A stretch of 64,000 nucleotides of DNA from Chitinophagaceae bacterium. Lineage in GTDB: Bacteria > Bacteroidota > Bacteroidia > Chitinophagales > Chitinophagaceae. Made by a program: the position numbers and the translations under genes. Below, piece after piece: positions 44,714 through 53,811 of the stretch; the first letter of the stretch is position 1, and each line of letters starts with the position of its first letter. The DNA lies in contig JAIEMP010000003.1 of NCBI GenBank assembly GCA_019752045.1, positions 248,001 to 312,000 on the forward strand, read 5' to 3'. The notes under the pieces were generated by a model that made no database searches, was not told the DNA's origin, and was given only the letters and a program-made list of their open reading frames with translations.

Positions 44714-45553
44714 TTAATAATCACCAAAGCTTGTTTCACCAAGTTGAGTAAGCGCTTTTTCCAGTTGCTCATCATTGGGAGCAATACCATGCCATTCGTG
44801 GCTACCTACCATGAAATCAATTCCCTGACCCATTTCTGTTTTCATGAGATTGATAATGGGTTTTCCTTTGCCGAGGAATGTTTTCGCTTTTTCCAAACCT
44901 GCAATCATTTGATCCATATCGTTGCCGTCTTCAATGATCAGGGTTTCCCAGCCAAAAGCTTCAAACTTGGCTTTCAAATCACCAAGGCTCATTACCTTTT
45001 TGGTTGGCCCGTCAATTTGTTGACCGTTCCAGTCAACTGTGGCAATCAAGTTATCCATTTTGTGGTGAGCCGCAAACATAACCGCTTCCCAGATCTGGCC
45101 TTCTTGTAATTCGCCATCACCATGTAAGGAATAAACAACTGTATTTTCTTTGTTGATACGCTTGGTATAAGCTGCACCAATGGCAACACTTAAACCCTGG
45201 CCCAAGGAACCAGAGGCAATTCGTACGCCTGGCAAACCTTCATGTGTTGTGGGGTGACCCTGCAATCTTGTATTTAATTTGCGGAATGTTTTTAGTTCCT
45301 CAATCGGAAAATAGCCACTGCGTGCAAGTGTTGAATAAAACACAGGCGAAATATGACCGTTGGAAAGGAAGAATACATCTTCTCCTTTTGCATTCATATC
45401 AAATGAAGGGTTGTGCTTCATTACCTTGAAATACAGGGCGGTAAAGTATTCTGTACAACCAAGTGAACCACCCGGATGCCCACTCTGACAACCATGTACC
45501 ATACGTACTATATCTCTTCTTATTTGCGTAGCGATTTCTTTAAGTTCTGCCAT
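44714..45553 (-). CDS. Transketolase, N-terminal (TPP-binding) subunit
   Basis: 279 residues, the N-terminal half of a split transketolase. Visible: GGSLGCTEYFTALYF, LSNGHISPVFYSTL, ASGSLGQGLSVAIGAAY, the TPP motif GDGELQEGQIWEA ... DNLIATVDWNGQQIDG, and MGQGIDFMVGSHEWHG near the end. Transfers two-carbon units in the pentose phosphate pathway together with a C-terminal subunit. That partner gene usually lies next door but is not here; downstream is a terminator and a convergent gene. A perfect -7 element is 18 nt upstream. Confidence 0.92.
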   Translation of the reverse strand: MAELKEIATQIRRDIVRMVHGCQSGHPGGSLGCTEYFTALYFKVMKHNPSFDMNAKGEDVFFLSNGHISPVFYSTLARSGYFPIEELKTFRKLNTRLQGHPTTHEGLPGVRIASGSLGQGLSVAIGAAYTKRINKENTVVYSLHGDGELQEGQIWEAVMFAAHHKMDNLIATVDWNGQQIDGPTKKVMSLGDLKAKFEAFGWETLIIEDGNDMDQMIAGLEKAKTFLGKGKPIINLMKTEMGQGIDFMVGSHEWHGIAPNDEQLEKALTQLGETSFGDY

Positions 45554-45570
45554 GTTTTTTCAATTGGGGG

Positions 45571-45578
45571 CAAAGCTA
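45571..45578 (-). promoter_or_regulatory. -7 element of the transketolase-subunit gene
   Basis: TAGCTTTG on the minus strand, exact TAnnTTTG, 17 nt before ATG 45553. Confidence 0.55.
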
Positions 45579-45690
45579 ACAGAAAAATATTTTCAGTATG
45601 AGTAAACTTTTTCACCATTTTCGGAATCTCTCTCAAGTTATTATGGCCAATTCAGGCAAAGTAGATTGCATAAGAGCAAATTATTATCTA

Positions 45691-45721
45691 TTTTGCCGTT
45701 CCGGCTATATCGTTAGCTTTG
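45691..45721 (+). promoter_or_regulatory. Complete promoter of the WecA-like gene
   Basis: -33 element TTTTG (45691-45695), 18-nt spacer, -7 element TAGCTTTG (45714-45721). The best full-length match to the Bacteroidota promoter in the window; leader about 17 nt. Confidence 0.65.
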
Positions 45722-45743
45722 CACATTCCTAAACGTACACTGT

Positions 45744-46889
45744 ATGGATCACCTGCTCATAGGTTCAGTTATTGCTTTTCTCATTACCTTTTCTGCAATA
45801 CCTATTATTATCCGGGTGGCTGAAATGAAGCATTTATTTGATGTTCCCGATGATCGTAAAGTGCATGCAAACCCTGTCCCCTCTCTTGGTGGTATTGGAA
45901 TTTTTGCCGGTTTTATCATGGCGTTTATGATTGCGGCACCTCCGGGTTTTGCCGAACTGCAGTATTTTGGCGCTGCTTTTCTGGTCATTTTCTTTCTCGG
46001 TTTAAAAGATGATATTGTTGTTCTCACCCCGCTCAAAAAATTTTTAGGGCAGTTACTTGCAGCCTTCATCATTGTATATAAAGGAGGGGTTTTAATTGAT
46101 GGTATGTTTGGATTTATGGGGTTTGAAAAAATGCCATTTCTGTTAAGTCTCATTTTTACCTATCTCACCATTGTAGTTATTACCAACTCTTTTAATTTAA
46201 TTGATGGAGTAGATGGACTTGCAGGGTCTTTAGGTTTGTTTACAACATCTGCTTTTGGATTGTATTTTTTAATGGCAGAACAGCCACTCTATTCCATTAT
46301 GGCGTTTTGCATGGCGGGGAGTTTAGCTGCATTTTTAATTTTTAATATCTCCCCTGCCCGCATTTTTATGGGCGATACAGGTTCTCTTTTGCTGGGACTT
46401 GTGAATTCAATTCTTGTTATTAAGTTTATACAGATTGCAACGGAGCCAACAGCCAAAGTATTTTTGCCGGCAGCACCTGCCATTGGATTTGCGATTTTAT
46501 TTGTACCGCTTTTTGATACACTGCGCATTTTTGCTTACCGTATTCTTTCCCGGCGATCGCCTTTCAGTCCGGACAGGAATCATGTACATCATCTTTTATT
46601 AGAAAAGGGATGCAGTCATAATATGGTTACCTTTCTGGCAGTTGCCTTTAACATTGTTATTGCGGGTGCAACTCTGCTGGGCCGCAATCTCAACATTACT
46701 TTCTTACTGCTGGGTCTCATCAGTGTAGGGTTTTCGGTGATCAGTTTACTCATCTATTCAAACCGTGCCAACCGCCGCAGGCTCTTTCCACTTTCATTTG
46801 AAGCAAAAGAAAAGCTTGGTTCAGAAACAAAAATTATCCCGCTTAAACAGGGCAGCAATCTTCATGAAGCTGAAGGCATGATAAAATAA
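45744..46889 (+). CDS. UDP-GlcNAc:undecaprenyl-phosphate GlcNAc-1-P transferase-like (WecA/MraY family)
   Basis: 381 residues, about ten membrane helices. Motifs: DVPDDRKVHANPVPSLGGIGI, FFLGLKDDIVVLTPLKKFLGQ (Asp pair), the signature NSFNLIDGVDGLAGSLG, MGDTGSLLLG and the His loop RNHVHHLLLEKG. It starts lipid-linked surface polysaccharide synthesis by adding a sugar-1-phosphate to undecaprenyl phosphate. It is not MraY itself: it lacks the peptidoglycan-cluster context and fits WecA/TagO. Followed by frr with its own promoter. Confidence 0.88.
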   Translation: MDHLLIGSVIAFLITFSAIPIIIRVAEMKHLFDVPDDRKVHANPVPSLGGIGIFAGFIMAFMIAAPPGFAELQYFGAAFLVIFFLGLKDDIVVLTPLKKFLGQLLAAFIIVYKGGVLIDGMFGFMGFEKMPFLLSLIFTYLTIVVITNSFNLIDGVDGLAGSLGLFTTSAFGLYFLMAEQPLYSIMAFCMAGSLAAFLIFNISPARIFMGDTGSLLLGLVNSILVIKFIQIATEPTAKVFLPAAPAIGFAILFVPLFDTLRIFAYRILSRRSPFSPDRNHVHHLLLEKGCSHNMVTFLAVAFNIVIAGATLLGRNLNITFLLLGLISVGFSVISLLIYSNRANRRRLFPLSFEAKEKLGSETKIIPLKQGSNLHEAEGMIK

Positions 46890-46928
46890 TCTTATCGTTT
46901 ATATGATGGAGGGTAAAACCAATTTTAT

Positions 46929-46936
46929 TAGGTTTG
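46929..46936 (+). promoter_or_regulatory. -7 element of frr
   Basis: TAGGTTTG, exact TAnnTTTG, 22 nt before ATG 46959. Confidence 0.5.
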
Positions 46937-46958
46937 CAGCTCAATAATTACTTATCAT

Positions 46959-47522
46959 ATGCAAGAAGAGCTTACGATGATTTTAGATGATGCTGAAGAT
47001 CACATGAAAAAAGCCATTCAGCACCTCGAAGTTGAATTGGTAAAAATCCGTGCAGGAAGGGCCAATCCGAATATGCTGGATGGGATTGTTGTAGATTATT
47101 ATGGTTCGCCCACGCCTATTGGACAAGTAGGGAATATTAGTGTAGTTGATGCACGTACCATTACCATTCAACCGTGGGAAAAAAATATGCTGCAGCCCAT
47201 TGAGCGGTCAATCATCAATTCAAATATTGGTTTAACTCCTCAAAATGATGGAAACATCATTCGTCTTTTTCTGCCGCCATTAACAGAAGAAAGAAGAAAA
47301 GAACTGGTGAAGCGTGTGAATGCAGAAGGCGAACATACAAAAGTGGCTGTACGTAATATTCGCAGAGATGCAATTGAACATATTAAAAAATTACAGAAAG
47401 ACGGGTTGAGCGAGGATGCAGCTAAAGATGCAGAAAAAGATGTACAGGCCTTAACTGATCGTTATACGATTCAGATTGATAAACATCTGGAAGCAAAAGA
47501 TAAAGAAATCATGGCTGTATAA
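46959..47522 (+). CDS. frr: Ribosome recycling factor
   Basis: 187 residues, usual length. Splits post-termination ribosomes together with EF-G. Pattern: L-shaped helix bundle with MKKAIQHLEVELVKIRAGRANPNMLDGIVVDYYGSPTPIGQVGNISV, TITIQPWEKNMLQPIERSI, GNIIRLFLPPLTEERRKELVKR, AVRNIRRDAIEHIKKLQKDGLSEDA. The ATG at 46959 fits the family N-terminus; pyrH, its usual neighbour, is absent. Confidence 0.97.
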   Translation: MQEELTMILDDAEDHMKKAIQHLEVELVKIRAGRANPNMLDGIVVDYYGSPTPIGQVGNISVVDARTITIQPWEKNMLQPIERSIINSNIGLTPQNDGNIIRLFLPPLTEERRKELVKRVNAEGEHTKVAVRNIRRDAIEHIKKLQKDGLSEDAAKDAEKDVQALTDRYTIQIDKHLEAKDKEIMAV

Positions 47523-47567
47523 TTAGAGCAGTTGATAAATTTTAAGGGATGCTGTGGCGTCCCTTTT

Positions 47568-48437
47568 TCATTGTCTGTTGGCGAGGTAAACACCACAAAG
47601 TATAATGAGTAAACCAAGCACTTGTAACAGGGTAATGGTTTCACCCGCCAGCATACCCCACATCACCGCAATAAAAGGAATGCCATAAGTAACCATTGAA
47701 GAAAACAAAGGGCCCGCTCTTTTCATCAGCATATAAAAAAGAATAGATGCGGCTGCTGTACCAAAAATGCCTAACACAGCCGATGCACCTGCCGCTTTTA
47801 TAAAAGCAGCATCGGTAAAGTTGTGCTGCAAAAATCCTGCAGCAAACAACACAATTGTTGCAGGTGTAATCAGCGATACAAAAGCAACCGCTGCAATGTT
47901 CATGGAACTTACATGTTTTAAATAACGGTTGATGAGGTTTACATTTAATCCATAACAGAATGTTGCAAACAAAATAAAAGATGCAAAGAGGATATTGTTG
48001 CTGCCACTGTTCCCTGCTTTGGCAAAAAATAAAAGCAGCATACCGCCAAACCCAATCAATACACCCAGCAGTTTTTTCCATTGAACTGAAGCGTTAAAAA
48101 AGACAGCTCCAACAGTAATAACAAACAGCGGTGTTAAAGCATTCAGCATGCCTGCAAGTGCACTGTCAATTTCAGTTTCAGCAACACAAAAAAGAATAGC
48201 TGGAATAAAACTCCCCAGTATACCCGTTAGAATAATCAATCCAATATCTTTTCGCTGTATTTCACGAAAACCTTTTAAGGCAAACGGCAGCAATATAACT
48301 CCTGCACTGAGCATACGAATTGCTGCAACTTCATATGCACTGAGTATTTTCAACCCTTCTTTCATTAAAATGAAGGAACTGCCCCATACAAATGAAAGAA
48401 TAATAAAAAGAATCCAGTTATATAATTTTGGCGTCAT
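47568..48437 (-). CDS. EamA-family (DMT) transporter
   Basis: 289 residues with ten hydrophobic helices in two repeated halves, each an EamA unit (WILFIILSFVWGSSFILMKEGLK ... and FASFILFATFCYGLNVNLINRYL ...). Such proteins export small metabolites or amino acids; the substrate cannot be told. Convergent with frr (45 nt apart) and divergent from PPK2. Confidence 0.88.
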   Translation of the reverse strand: MTPKLYNWILFIILSFVWGSSFILMKEGLKILSAYEVAAIRMLSAGVILLPFALKGFREIQRKDIGLIILTGILGSFIPAILFCVAETEIDSALAGMLNALTPLFVITVGAVFFNASVQWKKLLGVLIGFGGMLLLFFAKAGNSGSNNILFASFILFATFCYGLNVNLINRYLKHVSSMNIAAVAFVSLITPATIVLFAAGFLQHNFTDAAFIKAAGASAVLGIFGTAAASILFYMLMKRAGPLFSSMVTYGIPFIAVMWGMLAGETITLLQVLGLLIILCGVYLANRQ

Positions 48438-48509
48438 ATATGAGGTTGCAAAAGTGAATGAAATTAGCCGAATCGTAACAAGATATTTATATTCGTAAGA
48501 AAAAATTGT

Positions 48510-49256
48510 ATGGCATCGCCTAAACTTACTGCAATCAGCAAACGGGCTCCGAAATCGGCAGATAAAGAAAAAACAAAACTGAAAACAGCCAAATTAATTT
48601 CAGAGCTGGATGAATTACAGAACCTGCTGATTGCAGAAAATCAACATGCTTTACTTGTTATTGTGCAGGGAATGGATGCTAGCGGTAAGGATGGTGTAAT
48701 ACGAAATGTATTTGGCTCACTCAATCCATTAGGTGTTTCGGTTAAATCATACAAAGCTCCTACTGCTGAAGAACTGTCGCATGATTTTTTATGGCGTATA
48801 CACAAACATGCTCCTGCAAAAGGAATGATACAGATTTTTAACCGGAGCCATTATGAAGATGTTTTGATAACAAGAGTACATGGCTGGTGCGATGATGAAA
48901 CAGCTGTAAAACGATTGAAGGCCATCAATGATTTTGAAGAATTACTTACACAACATAACAAAACAACCATCCTTAAATTTTATCTGCACATTTCACAAAA
49001 AGAACAGCAGGAACGTTTACAGGAAAGAACGCATGACCCCCGCAAGATGTGGAAGTACAATGAAAAAGATTTTGATGAGTCACGCCTCTGGAAAAAATAT
49101 ATGAGTTATTATCAGCAGTGTTTTACTGCCTGTAATAAAATTCCCTGGCATGTTATCCCCAGCGATCAAAACTGGTATAAAGAGCATTTGATTGCAACCA
49201 TTGTGCATAACGCATTAAGTAAATTAAATATGCAATATCCCGGTTTAAAAAAATAA
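48510..49256 (+). CDS. Polyphosphate kinase 2 family protein
   Basis: 248 residues. P-loop kinase of the PPK2 family: Walker A GMDASGKDGVIRNVF, GVSVKSYKAPTAEELSHDFLWRIHKHAPAKG, Walker B-like IFNRSHYEDVLITRVHGW and the lid RTHDPRKMWKYNEKDFDE. These enzymes move phosphate between polyphosphate and AMP/ADP or other nucleotides; the sub-class (ADP- or AMP-phosphorylating) is not certain. A hairpin terminator follows. Confidence 0.92.
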   Translation: MASPKLTAISKRAPKSADKEKTKLKTAKLISELDELQNLLIAENQHALLVIVQGMDASGKDGVIRNVFGSLNPLGVSVKSYKAPTAEELSHDFLWRIHKHAPAKGMIQIFNRSHYEDVLITRVHGWCDDETAVKRLKAINDFEELLTQHNKTTILKFYLHISQKEQQERLQERTHDPRKMWKYNEKDFDESRLWKKYMSYYQQCFTACNKIPWHVIPSDQNWYKEHLIATIVHNALSKLNMQYPGLKK

Positions 49257-49293
49257 CAGTGAATTCGTATGAATGTCTTACTTTTCTTTCTGA

Positions 49294-49330
49294 ATTCTGC
49301 AGAACACCATATTCTGCGGAATTTTTCTTT
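49294..49330 (+). terminator. Terminator after the PPK2 gene
   Basis: ATTCTGCAGAA / TTCTGCGGAAT arms with a 7-nt loop, followed by a T-rich run. Confidence 0.7.
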
Positions 49331-49358
49331 TAACTCTTAACAACAAAAACAATTTATT

Positions 49359-49730
49359 ATGGGAATGCTTAAAGAATTTAAAGACTTTGCAGTTAAAGGC
49401 AACGTAGTTGACCTTGCAGTTGGTGTAGTCATTGGTGCTGCATTTGGCGCTATTGTAGGCGCCGTAGTAGATCACATTATTATGCCACTCGTTGGTATGA
49501 TAACAGGCGGTATTAACTTCGATACCCGGTCAATTAAAGTAGGTGATGCTGAATTAAGGTACGGTATGGCTATCACTGCAATTGTTAAGTTTATTGCCAT
49601 TGCGTTGTTTCTTTTCATGGTCATTAAAGCAATTAACAAAACCAAAAAACCGGAGCCTCCTGCTGCTCCTGCCGAACCATCTTCTACAGATAAGCTTCTG
49701 GCAGAAATCAGAGATGCTTTAAAAAAATAA
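49359..49730 (+). CDS. mscL: Large-conductance mechanosensitive channel
   Basis: 123 residues, homopentameric inner-membrane channel opened by membrane tension. First helix KGNVVDLAVGVVIGAAFGAIVGAVVDHIIMPLVG, the periplasmic loop, then YGMAITAIVKFIAIALFLFMVIKAIN and a Pro-rich link to the C-terminal bundle (TDKLLAEIRDALKK). The helix-1 glycines and the NVVDLAVGVVIG pore line are conserved. Stand-alone gene with a terminator downstream. Confidence 0.96.
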   Translation: MGMLKEFKDFAVKGNVVDLAVGVVIGAAFGAIVGAVVDHIIMPLVGMITGGINFDTRSIKVGDAELRYGMAITAIVKFIAIALFLFMVIKAINKTKKPEPPAAPAEPSSTDKLLAEIRDALKK

Positions 49731-49748
49731 TCAGCATCAAAAAAAATG

Positions 49749-49785
49749 TACGGCAATGGAAGTAATTTCATTGCCGTATTTTCTT
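49749..49785 (+). terminator. Terminator of mscL
   Basis: TACGGCAATG / CATTGCCGTA stem, 10-nt loop, then TTTTCTTTCTTTT. Confidence 0.82.
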
Positions 49786-49816
49786 TCTTTTATTTTTTAT
49801 GTTAAACCCCACTCGT

Positions 49817-50749
49817 ATGAAACGCATTATTAGCTATACAATATTTTTATGCATTACATCAAATGCAGTTGCACAGGATCAGCAGGTACAGCAATTAAAA
49901 AACGAAACAAAAAGAGACATTAAAAAAGATGACAAGCAAAAAGAGGGCTGGACAAAAGGTGGTGTGTTTGCACTCAATCTTTCACAAGGCAGCAGCCGTA
50001 ACTGGGCAGCCGGTGCAGAAAAATTTTCATTTTCATTAAACGGTTTATTAAATACGTATGCGTATTTCAAACGCCAACGCAATTCATGGGACAATACCGT
50101 GAACATGCAATATGGTGTGGTAAACACAACCAGCCAGGGTACACGTAAGAACGATGACCGTTTTGATTTTTTAACACGTTACGGTTATCAGTTGAATAAT
50201 CCTAAATGGTACATTTCAGCATTAGGCAATCTCCGTTCACAATTTACAGATGGGTTTGCTTATGAAGCGAACAATGTAAAAACAAAAAACTCGGCACTTT
50301 TTGCTCCGGCTTTTGTACTGGTATCGCCCGGTATTATGTACAAGCCAAATACTACGTTTGATGTATTCTTATCACCCGTAACATCCCGTTGGATAATTGT
50401 TACAGAGCGGAATAAAAAGCTGCGTCGTTTATCCAGCTTTGCCGACACAACAAAAAGTGCTAAAAATGAAATTGGCGCTTTTGTTACGGCTAATCTTAAA
50501 AAAGATCTGGCTAAGAATATTAATCTTGTAAGCCGTTTGGATCTCTTCAGCAATTACAAAAAAGATCCGCAGAATATTGATGTGTTCTGGACTAATTTAC
50601 TGGGCATGAAGGTGAATAAATATCTCGGGGTTACCATCAACTTCGATCTGATTTACGACCATGATGCAAAAGACCCGAAAGTACCCGGAAAACTCATGGG
50701 CACACAGTGGAAATCACTGATTGGTGTGGGTTTTTCAGCTAATTTTTAG
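49817..50749 (+). CDS. DUF3078 domain protein, exported
   Basis: 310 residues from ATG 49817 (an in-frame ATG at 49799 would add six). Signal peptide (MKRIISYTIFLCITSNAVAQ), a charged linker (KNETKRDIKKDDKQKEGW), then the DUF3078 pattern WTKGGVFALNLSQGSSRNWAAGAEKFSFSLNG ... WDNTVNMQYGVVNT ... RKNDDRFDFLTRYGYQL. Strand-rich with a final aromatic (IGVGFSANF), so probably an outer-membrane barrel or surface protein of unknown function. Ends in a terminator. Confidence 0.85.
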   Translation: MKRIISYTIFLCITSNAVAQDQQVQQLKNETKRDIKKDDKQKEGWTKGGVFALNLSQGSSRNWAAGAEKFSFSLNGLLNTYAYFKRQRNSWDNTVNMQYGVVNTTSQGTRKNDDRFDFLTRYGYQLNNPKWYISALGNLRSQFTDGFAYEANNVKTKNSALFAPAFVLVSPGIMYKPNTTFDVFLSPVTSRWIIVTERNKKLRRLSSFADTTKSAKNEIGAFVTANLKKDLAKNINLVSRLDLFSNYKKDPQNIDVFWTNLLGMKVNKYLGVTINFDLIYDHDAKDPKVPGKLMGTQWKSLIGVGFSANF

Positions 50750-50771
50750 TGAACAGTTTCCCCTACATTTG

Positions 50772-50806
50772 CAAGTCACGGAAGAAGCTTCTTTCGTGAC
50801 TTTTTT
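50772..50806 (+). terminator. Terminator after the DUF3078 gene
   Basis: AAGTCACG / CGTGACTT stem, inner GAAGAAGCTTCTTT also self-pairing, then six T. It lies only ~20 nt before the scpA start, so scpA needs its own promoter or read-through. Confidence 0.82.
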
Positions 50807-50824
50807 ATTAAAAATTCACCGGCA

Positions 50825-51628
50825 TTGCAAACAGAATCATACCAGATAAAACTCCCCCAGTTCGAAGGACCATTTGACCTGCTGTTGTTTTTTATTGAGC
50901 GGGACGAATTGGATATTTACAATATTCCTATTACCCGGATCATTAAAGACTTTATGGATTTTATCCATCAAACTGAAAAGCTGAATATTGAACTCTCCAG
51001 TGAGTTTATCTTGTTCATCTCCACTTTAATGCGCATCAAAGCAAAAATGCTGCTGCCAAGAAAAGAAATTGATGAGCAGGGAAATGAAATTGATCCACGC
51101 CAGGAACTGATTGATAAAATTCTTGAATACAAACGGTTTAAAGAAGCCAGTGTGCAAATGGCCGAAATGGAAGCATTGCGGATGCTGATGCTGAAGCGTG
51201 GAAATATTGCCCGTGAATTATCCATGATTGGTGAAGAAGCAGGAGAAGGAACCGAGATACAAACCATTACCATGTTTAAACTGATGAAGACGTTTGAACG
51301 GGTAATGAAAAAACATCACGAACGATTTAATAAGCCGGTGCATACGGTTGTGCAATACAACTATACCATGGAAGGCAGTCGTGATTATATGCTCAATACA
51401 GTAAAGCAGGAAAAGATTATGCCGTTTGAAAAACTGTTTGATATTTGTGAGAACAGAATTCACGCCATCTTTTTATTCTTATCCTTACTGGAACTTTCGC
51501 AACAGCAATACATGAGCCTGCGTGTTGGCGAAGGCATGAACAATTTTATTGTAGAATGGAATGAAAACAGAGCAGAGGATGCAGAAGAATCGTTTGTGTA
51601 TCCCACCGCTCCACAAGAAGGCGAATAA
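50825..51628 (+). CDS. scpA: Segregation and condensation protein A
   Basis: 267 residues, kleisin subunit that bridges the SMC heads in chromosome condensation. N-terminal YQIKLPQFEGPFDLLLFFIERDELDIYNIPITRI is diagnostic, with SSEFILFISTLMRIKAKMLLPR next and a winged-helix C-terminus (PFEKLFDICENRIHAIFLFLSLLELSQQQ). The start is TTG 50825; there is no ATG before the conserved region, and the TTG fits the usual distance to YQIKL. The next upstream base pairs belong to the DUF3078 terminator. scpB is not in the window. Confidence 0.93.
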   Translation: MQTESYQIKLPQFEGPFDLLLFFIERDELDIYNIPITRIIKDFMDFIHQTEKLNIELSSEFILFISTLMRIKAKMLLPRKEIDEQGNEIDPRQELIDKILEYKRFKEASVQMAEMEALRMLMLKRGNIARELSMIGEEAGEGTEIQTITMFKLMKTFERVMKKHHERFNKPVHTVVQYNYTMEGSRDYMLNTVKQEKIMPFEKLFDICENRIHAIFLFLSLLELSQQQYMSLRVGEGMNNFIVEWNENRAEDAEESFVYPTAPQEGE

Positions 51629-51641
51629 TTATTTCAATAAT

Positions 51642-51675
51642 AAAAATCCCAACTTCATTAGTTGGGATTTTTATT
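51642..51675. terminator. Bidirectional terminator (scpA / dxs)
   Basis: AAAAATCCCAAC / GTTGGGATTTTT stem with a 7-nt loop; T-runs on both strands between convergent genes. Confidence 0.9.
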
Positions 51676-51691
51676 TATACAAACAAATCAA

Positions 51692-53614
51692 TTAAGCTTT
51701 TACTGTAACCCTCACATTCATCATCTCTCTCACCGTTTTTGCAATACCGTTGGCATCAATACCAATTTCATCATACAATTGTTTAGGTGTACCATGTTCT
51801 ACCAATGCATCAGGAATTCCCATGATCTTTACTTCGGCTTTGTAGTTATGAGCAGCCATAAATTCAAGCACAGCACTGCCAAAACCGCCAACAACCGTTC
51901 CGTCTTCAATGGTTAGTACCTTATCAAACTTTGCAAACACTTCATGTAACAGTTCTTCATCAATTGGTTTTGCAAAACGCATATCGTAATGTGCAGGATT
52001 GATGCCATCGTTCTTTAATTCACGGATAGCACTTGCTGCAAAATTGCCGGGATGACCCAAAGACAATATCGCAATGCCTTCACCATCTTTCAACTTACGT
52101 CCTTTGCCAATCGTTATCTCTTTCATTTCTGTTCTCCACTCCGGCATTACACCTTCACCTCTTGGATAACGGATTGAAATTGGCAGTTGATGTGAATCAA
52201 GTTGAGCAGTGTACATCATATTCCGCAATTCACTTTCATTCATCGGCGCAGCTACAATCATATTTGGTACACAACGCATATAAGCAATATCATAACAACC
52301 ATGATGGGTTGGTCCATCTTCACCTACCAATCCTGCACGATCCAAACAAAAGATCACCGGTAATTTTTGAATGGCTACATCATGCACCACCATATCATAA
52401 GCCCGTTGCATAAACGAAGAATAAATATTGCAATACACTTTCATGCCCTGTGTTGCCATGCCGGCGCTGAGTGTAACAGCATGCTGTTCGCAAATACCCA
52501 CATCAAATGCACGGTGTGGCATTTTATCCATCATGAATTTGAGTGAAGAACCACTTGGCATAGCTGGTGTAACACCAACAATCTTCTCGTTTTCTTCTGC
52601 CAGCTCAATAATGGTATGTCCAAATACATCCTGGTATTTAGGAGGCTGAGGCGTATCAAATTTTTTCTTCTGTATTTCACCTGTTACTTTATCAAACAAA
52701 CCCGGCGCATGCCATTTGGTTTGATCTTTTTCTGCCAGCTCATATCCTTTTCCTTTAACTGTTACAATGTGTAAAATTTTTGGTCCGGGAATATTTTTTA
52801 AATCTTTCAGTGTATCTACCAGTTTGGTAATATTGTGTCCGTCAATCGGTCCAAAATAACGCAGCTTCAATGCTTCAAATAAATTGCTGCTGTTGCTCAC
52901 AAAACCTTTGATGCTATGCTCCAGCTTGCTGGCCATTTCACGGGTGAAATTTTTGCCCACCGGTAATTTGCCAAGTGCTTTCCACACATCATCTTTAATA
53001 CGGTTATAGGTAGGCGAAGTAGTGATGTCGGTTAAATATTCTTTCAGAGCACCCACATTGGGGTCAATGCTCATACAGTTGTCGTTTAAAATAATCAGCA
53101 CATCACTATCGGCAACACCTGCATGGTTCATGGCTTCAAACGCCAAACCTGCAGTCATAGCCCCATCACCAATAACAGCCACCGACTTTTTGTTTTCTCC
53201 TTTCATCTTTGCAGCCATGGCCATACCCAAAGCAGCCGAAATTGAAGTAGATGAGTGACCAACACCAAATGTATCATACTCACTTTCGCTTCGTTTTGGA
53301 AAACCACTGAGTCCTTTGTATTTACGGTTGGTATGAAAATTTTCACGGCGTCCTGTAAGAATCTTATGTCCGTATGCCTGGTGCCCCACATCCCACACCA
53401 ACTGATCATAAGGCGTATCATACACATAATGCAGCGCAGCAGATAATTCAACCACGCCGAGACTGGCACCGAAGTGACCGCCATGAACACTCACCACATC
53501 AATAATAAATTGCCGCAATTCGTCACAAAGCTGTGGTAATTGATCCATTGATAACTTCTTGAGATCGGCTGGTGAGTCAATGGTTCTGAGTAGTTGACTG
53601 GGTTTTATTTCCAT
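51692..53614 (-). CDS. dxs: 1-deoxy-D-xylulose-5-phosphate synthase
   Basis: 640 residues; makes DXP from pyruvate and glyceraldehyde-3-phosphate, first step of the MEP isoprenoid pathway. TPP-binding GDGAMTAGLAFEAMNHAG ... LIILNDNCMSID, the His in VWDVGHQAYGHKILTGR, FGPIDGHNI, then the pyrimidine-binding half (CEQHAVTLSAGMATQG, LDRAGLVGEDGPTHHG) and the C-terminal transketolase domain (VLTIEDGTVVGGFGSAV). Full length. The leader carries a near-consensus -7 element. Confidence 0.97.
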   Translation of the reverse strand: MEIKPSQLLRTIDSPADLKKLSMDQLPQLCDELRQFIIDVVSVHGGHFGASLGVVELSAALHYVYDTPYDQLVWDVGHQAYGHKILTGRRENFHTNRKYKGLSGFPKRSESEYDTFGVGHSSTSISAALGMAMAAKMKGENKKSVAVIGDGAMTAGLAFEAMNHAGVADSDVLIILNDNCMSIDPNVGALKEYLTDITTSPTYNRIKDDVWKALGKLPVGKNFTREMASKLEHSIKGFVSNSSNLFEALKLRYFGPIDGHNITKLVDTLKDLKNIPGPKILHIVTVKGKGYELAEKDQTKWHAPGLFDKVTGEIQKKKFDTPQPPKYQDVFGHTIIELAEENEKIVGVTPAMPSGSSLKFMMDKMPHRAFDVGICEQHAVTLSAGMATQGMKVYCNIYSSFMQRAYDMVVHDVAIQKLPVIFCLDRAGLVGEDGPTHHGCYDIAYMRCVPNMIVAAPMNESELRNMMYTAQLDSHQLPISIRYPRGEGVMPEWRTEMKEITIGKGRKLKDGEGIAILSLGHPGNFAASAIRELKNDGINPAHYDMRFAKPIDEELLHEVFAKFDKVLTIEDGTVVGGFGSAVLEFMAAHNYKAEVKIMGIPDALVEHGTPKQLYDEIGIDANGIAKTVREMMNVRVTVKA

Positions 53615-53635
53615 AAATTTCCTCTAATGATGCGG

Positions 53636-53643
53636 TAAAGTTA
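53636..53643 (-). promoter_or_regulatory. Possible -7 element of dxs
   Basis: TAACTTTA on the minus strand, one mismatch to TAnnTTTG, 21 nt before ATG 53614. Confidence 0.35.
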
Positions 53644-53811
53644 AATAACTTACGTTCAAAGCCTGTAAAAGGACTTAAATAACAATGAAAACCTTTAAAT
53701 GTTGAAACCAGCGTTAATTTCTTTGGATAACGGCAACCATTTACCTAATTAATTTGCCCTTTGTAAATTTAGTAAGCAAAACCCCTGGGTTTACAGGTAG
53801 ATTTGTAAAGC

